From positions 1 to 39,769 of IMG/VR virus record IMGVR_UViG_3300035703_004069: a stretch of 39,769 bases of DNA. The stretch is one strand, 5' to 3'. This DNA is from a virus. Positions 32,678-39,140 of this stretch are shown here, piece by piece. Numbering within the stretch: the first letter of the stretch is position 1; each line of letters opens with the position of its first letter. The position numbers were made by a program, and so were the translations under genes. Under the pieces are notes generated by a model, which was given only the letters and a program-made list of their open reading frames with translations, was not told the DNA's origin and made no database searches.

Positions 32678-33613
32678 CTAATCGATTATTTCAATTGTAA
32701 AATTGTCTTTCTTTACTGAAATTGTTCTTGTGTTGTGATTTCGAATGAAAGAATTCGATCCTTCTACTTTTGTTTCTAGCTTACTTGAGCTACCCAACGT
32801 TTTCACATTAGCACTTGAGCTACCCCACGTTTTCACATTAGCACTTGAGCTACCCCACGTTTCCACATTAGCACTTGAGCTACCCCACGTTTCCACATTA
32901 GCACTTGAGCTACCCCACGTTTCCACATTAGCACTTGAGCTACCCCACGTTTCCACATTAGCACTTGAGCTACCCCACGTTTCCACATTAGCACTTGAGC
33001 TATCCAACGTTTTCACATTAGCACTTGAGCTACCCAACGTTTCCACATTAGCACTTGAGCTACCCCACGTTTCCACATTAGCACTTGAGCTATCCAACGT
33101 TTTCACATTAGCACTTGAGCTATCCAACGTTTTCACATTAGCACTTGAGCTACCCAACGTTTCCACATTAGCACTTGAGCTACCCCACGTTTCCACATTA
33201 GCACTTGAGCTATCCAACGTTTCCACATTAGCACTTGAGCTACCCCACGTTTTCACATTAGCACTTGAGCTACCCCACGTTTCCACATTAGCACTTGAGC
33301 TACCCAACGTTTCCACATTAGCACTTGAGCTACCCAACGTTACGATATACGCGTTCCCTTCGGTCACGCTAACCTCATTAACTCCCTGAGTATAGATGTG
33401 GTTTTCTTTCAGTAATTCTAATCCGAAAATATCTTCTAAGGATTTTGCATCAAGCATTCCGTTATTTATACACCATCTTAAATTATCTTTTACAACTACA
33501 ATTAGTTCGTTTACATTTTCTGAAGACACTGCTTTTTTGAATTCAGTTTGACATGCATCAGAAGCTTTAGCTCTTTTAATAATCTCTTCTTTTTGTTCTT
33601 TAAAATTTTCCAT
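32678..33613 (-). CDS. Decapeptide-repeat protein (beta-helix-like)
   Basis: A 311-residue protein in three parts. Residues ~1-90 are a charged helical N-terminus (MENFKEQKEEIIKRAKASDA). Residues ~91-277 hold 18 exact copies of the core SSSANV in a ten-residue unit T-(W/L)-(G/D)-S-S-S-A-N-V-(E/K), plus a truncated nineteenth. The last ~35 residues (EGSNSFIRNHNTRTISVKKDNFTIEIID) cap the end. The unit, alternating a polar SSS turn and a short A-N-V strand, is like the pentapeptide and S-A-T-V-x-A repeats found in prophages, and should form a narrow right-handed beta-helix. Such helices can mimic DNA or serve as spacers. It lies in the early-middle operon and has no signal, so it acts inside the cell. 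The partner is unknown. Confidence 0.78.
   Translation of the reverse strand: MENFKEQKEEIIKRAKASDACQTEFKKAVSSENVNELIVVVKDNLRWCINNGMLDAKSLEDIFGLELLKENHIYTQGVNEVSVTEGNAYIVTLGSSSANVETLGSSSANVETWGSSSANVKTWGSSSANVETLDSSSANVETWGSSSANVETLGSSSANVKTLDSSSANVKTLDSSSANVETWGSSSANVETLGSSSANVKTLDSSSANVETWGSSSANVETWGSSSANVETWGSSSANVETWGSSSANVETWGSSSANVKTWGSSSANVKTLGSSSKLETKVEGSNSFIRNHNTRTISVKKDNFTIEIID
32783..33340. repeat. 30-bp coding minisatellite, about 18.6 units
   Basis: Tandem direct repeat with a 30-bp period; the unit in + orientation is roughly ACTTGAGCTA-CCCCACGTTT-CCACATTAGC. Of 30 columns, 27 are invariant in all complete units. The three variable ones are C/T, C/A and C/T, each changing an amino acid (G/D, W/L, E/K on the coding strand). 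It lies wholly inside the decapeptide-repeat gene and is expected to vary in copy number. Confidence 0.95.
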
Positions 33614-33618
33614 TTTTA

Positions 33619-33894
33619 TTATTGGATTTTGATTTCTACTTCTTTTTTAAACTCTGTTAAACCTGTGATTAATGATTCAATTTTTGTAATCATTTCTCTG
33701 CATTGCTTTTTATCATTCAAATCGTTCCAAATTTTAATTGAACGATTACAGTCTGAAATCCTTATCGAAGCTTCACCATCAGGTTTAATCTTTGTATGGA
33801 TTGCCGCCATTGATAAAATACTGTCAGGAGCTAAAAAGCTTTTTTTATTGTAACTTACATGCAGAGGTTTCTTTTTTGTTTTATTTTTCGGCAC
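33619..33894 (-). CDS. Small protein of unknown function
   Basis: A 91-residue protein with a very basic N-terminus (MPKNKTKKKPLHVSYNKKSFL), a mid region AAIHTKIKPDGEASIRISDCNRSIKIWNDLND and a helical C-terminus (MITKIESLITGLTEFKKEVEI). It lies upstream of the repeat protein (5-base gap) and downstream of a structured gap. Function unknown. Confidence 0.65.
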   Translation of the reverse strand: MPKNKTKKKPLHVSYNKKSFLAPDSILSMAAIHTKIKPDGEASIRISDCNRSIKIWNDLNDKKQCREMITKIESLITGLTEFKKEVEIKIQ

Positions 33895-33908
33895 TTGATT
33901 ATTTTTTA

Positions 33909-33973
33909 AACGGCTGGATGTTTCGGTCCCAAATTTTATGATGTTGTTTTATATCATTGAAAGTCCAGCCGTT
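33909..33973. other. Long-range inverted repeat in the gap before the 33.6-33.9 kb gene
   Basis: Perfect 10-bp arms AACGGCTGGA (33909-33918) and TCCAGCCGTT (33964-33973) enclose 45 bases. Within this, ATGAT and ATCAT could close an inner hairpin on the minus strand. The arms are GC-rich in an AT-rich gap of 87 bases. No T-run follows the distal arm on the minus strand, so simple termination is not favoured. It could be an RNA-processing or leader structure for the downstream genes. Confidence 0.55.
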
Positions 33974-33981
33974 GGTTAATA

Positions 33982-34716
33982 TTATTTTACTACTCCAAAT
34001 ATTCTTTCGTCTGTGATTTTATCGCGATGTAGTTCTATAAACTCGATAAATCTTTCACAATGCTCTCTCAGTTTTGGCACATCCTTAACTTCATTATACA
34101 CATACAACTCAGTCCAGTTACTTTTGAAATCTGTAATTACATATTCAAAGTCATTTATATGAACTCCGTTTTGATGTAAGCAGAAAGGATATACAATGTG
34201 TTGCCAGTTGTTTCTAAATTTGAACACTGAATACTTGCCTAGTGTTTTAGTATCACAAATTTTAAAAGGTAGCAACTGGTCAATACATCCAATCAGTTTT
34301 ACAGTTCCTTTAGAAGTTTCAAGTACACCATCTGTCCATTGTTGAGTAAGAGCGCCTTTTAAATATTTTCCAAATTCAATACATATATCAAGCGGAAAAT
34401 TGAAAAGATGTTCTTTAAACCCAACCGCAATAGTATTTGTTTCAGGATAACTTTTGATTGTCATTGTTTCAGAAGTTCTATTCTCGATTATACAATCTAC
34501 CACTTCGTTAAAAGCAGTTCCTTTGTCGGCCGCTTCACTTTCAAATGGAACTCGATTAATCATATCGATTAATCCTTGAAATTGTTCTTGCTCAAATTCT
34601 GCTTCTGACTTTGCTGGGTCTTCTGAGAATCCCCAGTACTCGTTGTATATTCGAGAGCTATTGATATAGCCCTCGAATTTGTCAAGTAGTGATGGAGAAA
34701 ATCTATAATTACTCAT
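33982..34716 (-). CDS. PD-(D/E)XK exonuclease (Cas4/RecB-like)
   Basis: A 244-residue protein from MSNYRFSPSLLDKFEGYIN. The nuclease core shows KGTAFNEVVDCIIE (helix with an acid, residues ~60-75), GCIDQLLPFKICDTKTLGKYS (the D...D-x-K pair, ~135-155) and a Gln/Tyr helix WQHIVYPFCLHQNG. This is the phage-type PDDEXK_1 exonuclease that makes 3' single strands for an annealing protein. The start is placed so that ATGAGTAA overlaps the DUF1351 stop; a Met further upstream (34749) would overlap by 41 bases. It forms a recombination module with the next two genes. Confidence 0.82.
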   Translation of the reverse strand: MSNYRFSPSLLDKFEGYINSSRIYNEYWGFSEDPAKSEAEFEQEQFQGLIDMINRVPFESEAADKGTAFNEVVDCIIENRTSETMTIKSYPETNTIAVGFKEHLFNFPLDICIEFGKYLKGALTQQWTDGVLETSKGTVKLIGCIDQLLPFKICDTKTLGKYSVFKFRNNWQHIVYPFCLHQNGVHINDFEYVITDFKSNWTELYVYNEVKDVPKLREHCERFIEFIELHRDKITDERIFGVVK

Positions 34717-35584
34717 TTTCGATTTTTTCAAATGTGATATTATTTTCATTCATAAAGTCCCCCAAAGCAACCAACTGGTCGTAAGTCGCAGTAACTTTCA
34801 TAGTTCTGACAAGTAGAATAGGAGGTTCTGTACTTGCTGGAGCTTCTGTACTAACTTCTGTACTTACAGGAGCGAAAGGATTTTCATCTGCAGGAACTTC
34901 TGTTTTGGCTGTAGAAACCCCACCATGTCCATTAAAAGAAGTGGTAAGTTTTTCTTTGTTTTGCTTTAGTGTATTTGCGTATTGAATAGTTTTATTGATA
35001 TCCAAGTTTTCTAAATACATCGCTTTTAAAGTTTCTGTATCTCCTTCAATAGCTTCCAATGTTTTGATATCATCATTGATTTTATTGATTGTAGTATCAA
35101 TTTCAAATTTGATGTCTTTCATTTTAGAAGTTTTGTTCAACCACTTCTCGTCAAATACTCTATCTAAACAAACAAGACCAAAGTTTTTACTAGACCAGTA
35201 AATATTGATTTCCTGTTTTTTAGCATCTTTAGCTTTAGCTTCAGAATCCTTTACAACTGTATCAATCTTATCTGTAGCAGATTTAATAAGTTTACAAGTA
35301 TCAGAAATGATATCCTTAAATTCTGTGAATGGCACCATCCACTCTTTTTCAATTTCAATACGCTTATCATTTAAAGCTTTTGCACTTGAATTAAGTAAAG
35401 CTTTGTCTTTTTTAGCACTATCGATGTTACTTTCGTTGTAATTAGCAACATCGTATCTTGGAAGTATTTCCTCAACCTTAGTCTTAATTTCTAAGGCGTT
35501 AGTTGTTAATGCTCCTAATTCTTTTTTCCCGATTTTAAGTTCTAATGTATCTGCAGTTAGAACTAATGCATTTGTTACTTCCAT
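34709..35584 (-). CDS. DUF1351-like protein of the recombination module
   Basis: A 291-residue protein. Residues ~1-230 are mostly helical coiled coil with the DUF1351 feel (LNDKRIEIEKEWMVPFTEFKDIISDTCKLI, VFDEKWLNKTSKMKDI). Then comes a Pro/Ala/Thr/Glu linker with repeated VSTE-STEAPASTE, then ~35 residues of alpha/beta (VRTMKVTATYDQLVALGDFMNENNITFEKIE). DUF1351 proteins are encoded next to phage annealing proteins and nucleases and presumably support recombination. It lies between the ATPase and nuclease genes with one-base and eight-base overlaps. Confidence 0.78.
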   Translation of the reverse strand: MEVTNALVLTADTLELKIGKKELGALTTNALEIKTKVEEILPRYDVANYNESNIDSAKKDKALLNSSAKALNDKRIEIEKEWMVPFTEFKDIISDTCKLIKSATDKIDTVVKDSEAKAKDAKKQEINIYWSSKNFGLVCLDRVFDEKWLNKTSKMKDIKFEIDTTINKINDDIKTLEAIEGDTETLKAMYLENLDINKTIQYANTLKQNKEKLTTSFNGHGGVSTAKTEVPADENPFAPVSTEVSTEAPASTEPPILLVRTMKVTATYDQLVALGDFMNENNITFEKIENE

Positions 35585-36558
35585 TATACTAATGATGGTT
35601 TAGATGTTGTTTGTGCTGAAGCTTCATAATTTTTAGCCTCTTTATTGTAAACTAGTCCAATAGTTTTAGTTTGAGTAGCTAATAATTGACCAGCTACAGC
35701 TTTTGAGTTTCCAATATGCTCAAAGGCATCAATTCTACTTACAAAGTCATTAGCAGAATCCGCATCGTGAATCAACACAATCTCATATTTCAATTCTTCG
35801 ATTAGTGCATTGTATTTTTCACCTAACTCTTTACGAGCTTCTAATCTTTTAGCATAAGATTTAATTACATGCTCAGTAAAAAAGTTGTTAGGTGCTGTAG
35901 GATTTCCATTTTCATCAACGATAACTGGTATTTTCATAATCGATGGAAGATTACAAGTGTTTTTACCATCGTTTCTACTTGTAGGATCAAACGTAATTGT
36001 TCTCTCACGTCCGTTTGCTTCCATGTAACCTACTAAATCAAGTTCAGTTACTAAACTATCGTAAGAGCTACCACCAAATTGCGGCACATAACGAGTATCA
36101 TCACCTTCAGTTTTAGTATCTCTGTGAGCTACGAAAATAACGTGTTTACCCATGATAGATATTTTCTTTACTAATGCAGAAAACAATCCTTTTCTTTCTC
36201 CGTAACCTTGAAGTGTCAAAGCTCCGTTACCACGTCCCATCTTAGGATTGTTTTTGATTATGAATTCACTCATAAAATCTAAACACTTTCCTCCAGTATC
36301 AATTACAAGTGTTTCATATGCTGATAAATCTTCAGTTTCCAGTACATCAGAAAAATCTTGATAGCTTGAAATTTGTACCGTATCTACTCCGTCAAGGTGT
36401 GCGAAGTTTACACGATGTACACCATTGTCAAAATCAAACAATAAAGGCTTTGGAGCCGATAACGCTATGGTAGTTTTACCCATACCTGGTTGACCATAGA
36501 TTAATGCTTTGATTTTGTTTTGAATTGTAAGCTCGTTGGCTTTTTTAATTAAACTCAT
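35584..36558 (-). CDS. Sak4-like RecA-fold ATPase (AAA_24), single-strand annealing
   Basis: A 324-residue protein. Walker A is YGQPGMGKTT (residues 21-30). PLLFDFDNGVHR follows, typical of AAA_24 phage nucleotide-binding proteins. Walker B is TLVIDTGGKCLD (~83-95), and HVIFVAHRDTKTEGDDTRYVPQFGG is the sensor part. Sak4 proteins anneal single strands in phage recombination, often with an SSB. The C-terminus (YEASAQTTSKPSLV) is disordered. It is followed by the DUF1351 and exonuclease genes. RecA-like DNA-repair ATPase of another class is the alternative. Confidence 0.85.
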   Translation of the reverse strand: MSLIKKANELTIQNKIKALIYGQPGMGKTTIALSAPKPLLFDFDNGVHRVNFAHLDGVDTVQISSYQDFSDVLETEDLSAYETLVIDTGGKCLDFMSEFIIKNNPKMGRGNGALTLQGYGERKGLFSALVKKISIMGKHVIFVAHRDTKTEGDDTRYVPQFGGSSYDSLVTELDLVGYMEANGRERTITFDPTSRNDGKNTCNLPSIMKIPVIVDENGNPTAPNNFFTEHVIKSYAKRLEARKELGEKYNALIEELKYEIVLIHDADSANDFVSRIDAFEHIGNSKAVAGQLLATQTKTIGLVYNKEAKNYEASAQTTSKPSLV

Positions 36559-36597
36559 GATTTTAAAATTTGATTATTATTAATTACTTTGATTGTT

Positions 36598-36723
36598 TTA
36601 TTTTACTTGTGCAATTATCATTTCAACTTTTATGAGAATTGCAAACATTCTTTTATCTACTGCATTTAGTTCGTGAAATGTTCTTTTATTAAAGAGCCAT
36701 CTTCCATTGATTAACTCTACCAT
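36598..36723 (-). CDS. Small basic ORF in early operon
   Basis: A 41-residue ORF, MVELINGRWLFNKRTFHEL at the start and MIIAQVK at the end, one base after the stop of the gene at 36725. The helix from ~18 to 40 is amphipathic. It fills most of a 166-base gap that would otherwise be empty. Support comes from spacing and coding-like composition only. Confidence 0.5.
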   Translation of the reverse strand: MVELINGRWLFNKRTFHELNAVDKRMFAILIKVEMIIAQVK

Positions 36724-36724
36724 A

Positions 36725-36940
36725 TTAAAACCATTTAAAATCTGTTAAGGAATAATCATCTAACATCTCACCAAGCTGTGGAATTTGATACTTGTACGCT
36801 AATTGAAGTAGCTCAAAAGCTTTGGTTTCATTATCTGTAGCGTCAAATTCCTTACGTATAATTTTGCCTAAAATCTCAAGAGATTTCTCATTGCTTAAAA
36901 AAGTGTTTTTAAGACTTTGCATAAGTTTCGTTTTACTCAT
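36725..36940 (-). CDS. Small helical early protein
   Basis: A 71-residue protein, MSKTKLMQSLKNTFLSNEKSLEILGKIIRKEF, helical throughout, ending DDYSLTDFKWF. It overlaps the upstream gene by four bases. No family recognised; early-gene position suggests takeover or regulatory factors. Confidence 0.6.
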   Translation of the reverse strand: MSKTKLMQSLKNTFLSNEKSLEILGKIIRKEFDATDNETKAFELLQLAYKYQIPQLGEMLDDYSLTDFKWF

Positions 36941-37146
36941 AGCTGTGATGGTTTAAAAGTTAGGATACCGCATTCAAGTGAAAAAGGTATTTTGCTTCTT
37001 GAAGGATAAAGCTCTAATGATTTTTTTAGTGCTTCTTTTAAGCTTAAAGCTTCTACTTCATGCATGTCGTAATCTTTCTCTTGTTCACCAAATACTACAT
37101 ATCTATACCAAACAGCTATTTTGAAAATTTTATTTATCTTTGTCAT
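36937..37146 (-). CDS. Small early protein
   Basis: A 69-residue protein with FKIAVWYRYVVFGEQEKDYDMHEVEALSLKEALKKSLELYPSRS, a beta-alpha pattern sometimes found in small RNA- or DNA-binding folds, and a short C-terminal strand (LECGILTFKPSQL). It starts 46 bases downstream of the hairpin at 37192. Function unknown. Confidence 0.6.
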   Translation of the reverse strand: MTKINKIFKIAVWYRYVVFGEQEKDYDMHEVEALSLKEALKKSLELYPSRSKIPFSLECGILTFKPSQL

Positions 37147-37191
37147 TCTAAAGGTTTTTAATTATTACTCGTGATTAAAACTTTGATTGTT

Positions 37192-37218
37192 AAACCGCTT
37201 TCCAGAGCGGTTTTTTTT
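37192..37218 (+). terminator. Hairpin with + strand T-run in early region
   Basis: Stem AAACCGCT (37192-37199) / AGCGGTTT (37206-37213), six-base loop, followed by Ts to 37218 on the + strand. On the minus strand, where the genes lie, only three Ts (all in the stem) follow, so it is a much better terminator for antisense than for sense transcripts. It starts at the stop of the 37217-37435 gene. Confidence 0.55.
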
Positions 37219-37435
37219 ATTTTGTTAAGCCAGCTCTAAGCTTTGTTTGTAATTCCGTTGATAACACATTACCCTTTCGGGTGCGCTCTGGTTTATTCCC
37301 CAACAATTCCAGAGCGCGCTTTGCTTCACTTTCGAGACGTGTAGCTAGATTATAGTTCTGCATAGAAATTTCTTGTAAATCTTTTGCTGTTTGTTCTTGT
37401 TTTTTGTAGAACATTATTTTTTGCATTTTATTCAT
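37217..37435 (-). CDS. Small coiled-coil early protein
   Basis: A 72-residue helical protein (MNKMQKIMFYKKQEQTAKDLQEISMQNYNLATRLESEAKRALELLG) with a basic tail (PERTRKGNVLSTELQTKLRAG). It starts eight bases inside the upstream gene end. No family recognised. Confidence 0.6.
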   Translation of the reverse strand: MNKMQKIMFYKKQEQTAKDLQEISMQNYNLATRLESEAKRALELLGNKPERTRKGNVLSTELQTKLRAGLTK

Positions 37436-37613
37436 CTTTAATTTCTTTATAGATTTCGCTTAATAACTGAGTTTCATTTTCGTTTAAAATTTTAATAACA
37501 TTGGGAGATACATTCGATTCAACACTTATAATTTTCATAAGAGTTTCTTTGAAAGTATTTACCTCATCGCCTTGCAATTCAATACTAAATAAAACTTGTT
37601 TTTTCGCTTTCAT
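37428..37613 (-). CDS. Small early protein
   Basis: A 61-residue protein (MKAKKQVLFSIELQGDEVNTF at the start) with one early beta strand and a long acidic helix (VIKILNENETQLLSEIYKEIKDE). It follows the HTH gene by one base. Function unknown. Confidence 0.58.
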   Translation of the reverse strand: MKAKKQVLFSIELQGDEVNTFKETLMKIISVESNVSPNVIKILNENETQLLSEIYKEIKDE

Positions 37614-37614
37614 T

Positions 37615-37845
37615 TTAATTATTTGAAACTGATTTGTATGCTACTGGTTCAAAGAATTCTTCATCTGTAAGTCCAGTATGTTCTTTGATTATTTGAGCTA
37701 CTTTGTAGAACCCAACTTTCGCATGTTGTTTTCGATACGACCACGATGCGACACTTGTTTCTCTTAAACCTAATTCATCACATATTTTTTTACGTAACTC
37801 ATAATCGGTTCTTAATACCTCGAATACTGCTTCTTTAACGTTCAT
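37615..37845 (-). CDS. Helix-turn-helix early regulator
   Basis: A 76-residue DNA-binding protein. Residues ~14-50 (YELRKKICDELGLRETSVASWSYRKQHAKVGFYKVAQIIKEH) form an XRE-like HTH with recognition helix ETSVASWSYRK, and the C-terminus is TGLTDEEFFEPVAYKS. Size and position in the leftward early operon suit a Cro- or CII-like regulator. The preceding 18-77 bases contain the candidate pseudoknot 37864-37922, which may control its translation. Confidence 0.72.
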   Translation of the reverse strand: MNVKEAVFEVLRTDYELRKKICDELGLRETSVASWSYRKQHAKVGFYKVAQIIKEHTGLTDEEFFEPVAYKSVSNN

Positions 37846-37863
37846 GATATTTTGTTTTTATAC

Positions 37864-37922
37864 TGACAGGTGGTAGCCCCTAACCACCGTGTCAATATGT
37901 TTTACTATGAAAACTGGGGCTA
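37864..37922 (-). other. Candidate structured RNA (pseudoknot) overlapping a stop codon
   Basis: On the minus strand, in order: TAGCCCC (37922-37916; its TAG is the stop of the upstream gene), a small hairpin GTTTT...AAAAC, then TGACA-C-GGTGGT pairing with ACCACC-TGTCA (37864-37894). The loop GGGGCT can pair with the first TAGCCCC. The outer stem is 11 bp with one bulge and the loop pairing 6-7 bp. It is by far the most GC-rich intergenic spot here. It lies before the HTH gene start at 37845. Confidence 0.5.
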
Positions 37923-38162
37923 TTTTATTCTCCAAACTCTTAAAGCTTGTTTTAATGATTGTGTTACAAATTTTTTATCAGGATTGTTTTTACTAAATCT
38001 CCAAATCGCTAAATAAATTTTCTGTTTTTGCTTATAGACATTATCTTTTTCATTAAAGCTTGCTAAAAAACTATCTCCTATTTCCATTTCTTTAAATGGA
38101 TAAACCGAGCCTCTTATTCTTGTAGGAATCGGTATATTCTTTTCGATTACTAAAGCATTCAT
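37920..38162 (-). CDS. Conserved phage early protein (GSVYPFKEMEIGDSF type)
   Basis: An 80-residue protein with the pattern IPIPTRIRGSVYPFKEMEIGDSFLASF, then IYLAIWRFSKNNPDKKFVTQSLKQALRVWRIK. I know this pattern, YPF..M..GDSF...FvT......RVWR, from many phages of diverse hosts, usually in the early or regulatory region, without a known function. The fold appears to be beta plus helix and basic, suggesting nucleic-acid binding. It ends inside the pseudoknot candidate. Confidence 0.72.
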   Translation of the reverse strand: MNALVIEKNIPIPTRIRGSVYPFKEMEIGDSFLASFNEKDNVYKQKQKIYLAIWRFSKNNPDKKFVTQSLKQALRVWRIK

Positions 38163-38163
38163 G

Positions 38164-38385
38164 TTACGCTAAAACTAAAGCTCCTGACTCTTCTAAATCG
38201 TTGTTTTTATATCTATTTACATTTCTTGTGTAAACTGTATATCTGATATTAGATAATTGTTGTTTGCGATTTTGTACTGATTCGATATATTCATCGATAG
38301 TCATTTCTGCTTCTGTTTTTTTTATTCCTAAAACTTTTTTAGCTCCGAAATAAACTTTACTGAATAATGTGTTAAGTGTTTTCAT
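38164..38385 (-). CDS. First gene of the leftward early operon
   Basis: A 73-residue protein from MKTLNTLFSKVYFGAKKVLG, basic at its N-terminus, with a helix TIDEYIESVQNRKQQLSNIRY in the middle. The start is set at 38385, ~37 bases below the -7 box at 38429-38422. The longer frame to 38448 would begin upstream of the promoter's start point. It ends one base before the next gene. No family recognised. Confidence 0.62.
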   Translation of the reverse strand: MKTLNTLFSKVYFGAKKVLGIKKTEAEMTIDEYIESVQNRKQQLSNIRYTVYTRNVNRYKNNDLEESGALVLA

Positions 38386-38421
38386 AATTTTAGATATATT
38401 TGTTATTTCATATTGACAAAA

Positions 38422-38451
38422 CAAATTTACGAAACTTTTTGAAACCACAAA
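38422..38451 (-). promoter_or_regulatory. Leftward early promoter (PL-like)
   Basis: The -33 element TTTG lies at 38451-38448 and the -7 box TAAATTTG at 38429-38422 on the minus strand, with an 18-base spacer: the best complete Bacteroidetes promoter in the window. The operator palindrome 38446-38461 covers its -33 element. Confidence 0.7.
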
Positions 38452-38470
38452 ACTTTTTGTGAACTTTTTT
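38432..38470. promoter_or_regulatory. Repressor operator cluster between the divergent operons
   Basis: Direct repeats AAACTTTTTG at 38432-38441 and 38450-38459 and a weaker GAACTTTTTT at 38461-38470. The middle one is part of a palindrome with 7-bp arms CACAAAA and TTTTGTG (38446-38461). They overlap the -33 region and spacer of the early promoter, as expected for binding by the adjacent repressor. Confidence 0.6.
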
Positions 38471-38496
38471 TAAATTTTTTCAAATAACTAATTCGT

Positions 38497-39138
38497 ATGA
38501 TAGAGATAAACAAAGATGATAACCTGAAAAAGTTTAATGAGTTAATGAAAAATTTAACTTTTAAATTTCCTGTTGCTGAGATTTCAAGCGCCACAGGATT
38601 CAGTAAAGGGAGTGTTAGTGAGATACTAAAAGGGAATAGAGCGCCGAGTAATGCTTTTTTAGATAAGTTTATATATGTGTATGATTTAGCAAAAAAAAGC
38701 GATACAAAACTTTCTGAAACTAAAGTAACTAATGAAACAAATGTGACGGGATATTATTTACCTAATGTATCTGCTGCAGCTGGGCTAGAGAATGAAATGC
38801 AAAACGATGAACTAAATAAAATACCAGTAACTATTCCAGGTTGGGAAAAAGACATTGTGTTTATAAACGTTTTTGGGGATTCAATGTATCCAAAATTCAA
38901 TGCTGGTGAAGTAATAGGGGTAAAGCCTATAGAGGTTCAGTATTTAAACTATGGCTATCCTTATGTAGTTGTACTTACTAATGGAGATACTTATATCAAA
39001 ATTGTGCAACCTGGAACAGATAAAGAGCATTTATTGCTAGTGAGCGTAAATGAATTCTATAAACCAAAAGAATTTCATTTGAGTTTAATTAAAAGTTTTT
39101 ATTCAATAAAAGGGGTTATTAAAAAAGAAATGATGTAA
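38497..39138 (+). CDS. LexA/CI-type phage repressor (XRE HTH + S24 peptidase)
   Basis: A 213-residue protein. The N-terminal HTH (residues ~22-68; VAEISSATGFSKGSVSEILKGNRAPS) binds operators. A linker contains NVSAAAG, where self-cleavage is expected between Ala95 and Gly96. The peptidase has nucleophile Ser129 in FGDSMYP and general-base Lys168 in GDTYIKIV. This is a RecA-triggered repressor that holds lysogeny and is destroyed by DNA damage. It is divergent from the early operon with operators in between, and heads a rightward three-gene unit. Confidence 0.92.
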   Translation: MIEINKDDNLKKFNELMKNLTFKFPVAEISSATGFSKGSVSEILKGNRAPSNAFLDKFIYVYDLAKKSDTKLSETKVTNETNVTGYYLPNVSAAAGLENEMQNDELNKIPVTIPGWEKDIVFINVFGDSMYPKFNAGEVIGVKPIEVQYLNYGYPYVVVLTNGDTYIKIVQPGTDKEHLLLVSVNEFYKPKEFHLSLIKSFYSIKGVIKKEMM

Positions 39139-39140
39139 TT

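Noticed and set aside
32783-33340. CRISPR array, because of regular ~30-bp repeats.
   Set aside because: There are no unique spacers; the repeats are directly tandem and coding, and no cas gene is present.
32783-33340. Diversity-generating retroelement, because of targeted non-synonymous variation.
   Set aside because: No reverse transcriptase, no template repeat, and the changes are G-to-A/T on the coding strand, not adenine-directed.
32745-33389. A 214-codon + strand ORF reading as leucine-rich repeats (LELPHVSTLA units) opposite the decapeptide-repeat gene.
   Set aside because: It exists because the 30-bp period is a multiple of three, so any stop-free frame stays open. It has no promoter, lies against the operon, and the minus-strand frame has normal flanking domains.
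38395-38402. TATATTTG on the + strand as promoter for the repressor.
   Set aside because: It lies inside the leader of the leftward early gene with no -33 element at the right distance and would give a leader of about 90 bases through the operators; left open.
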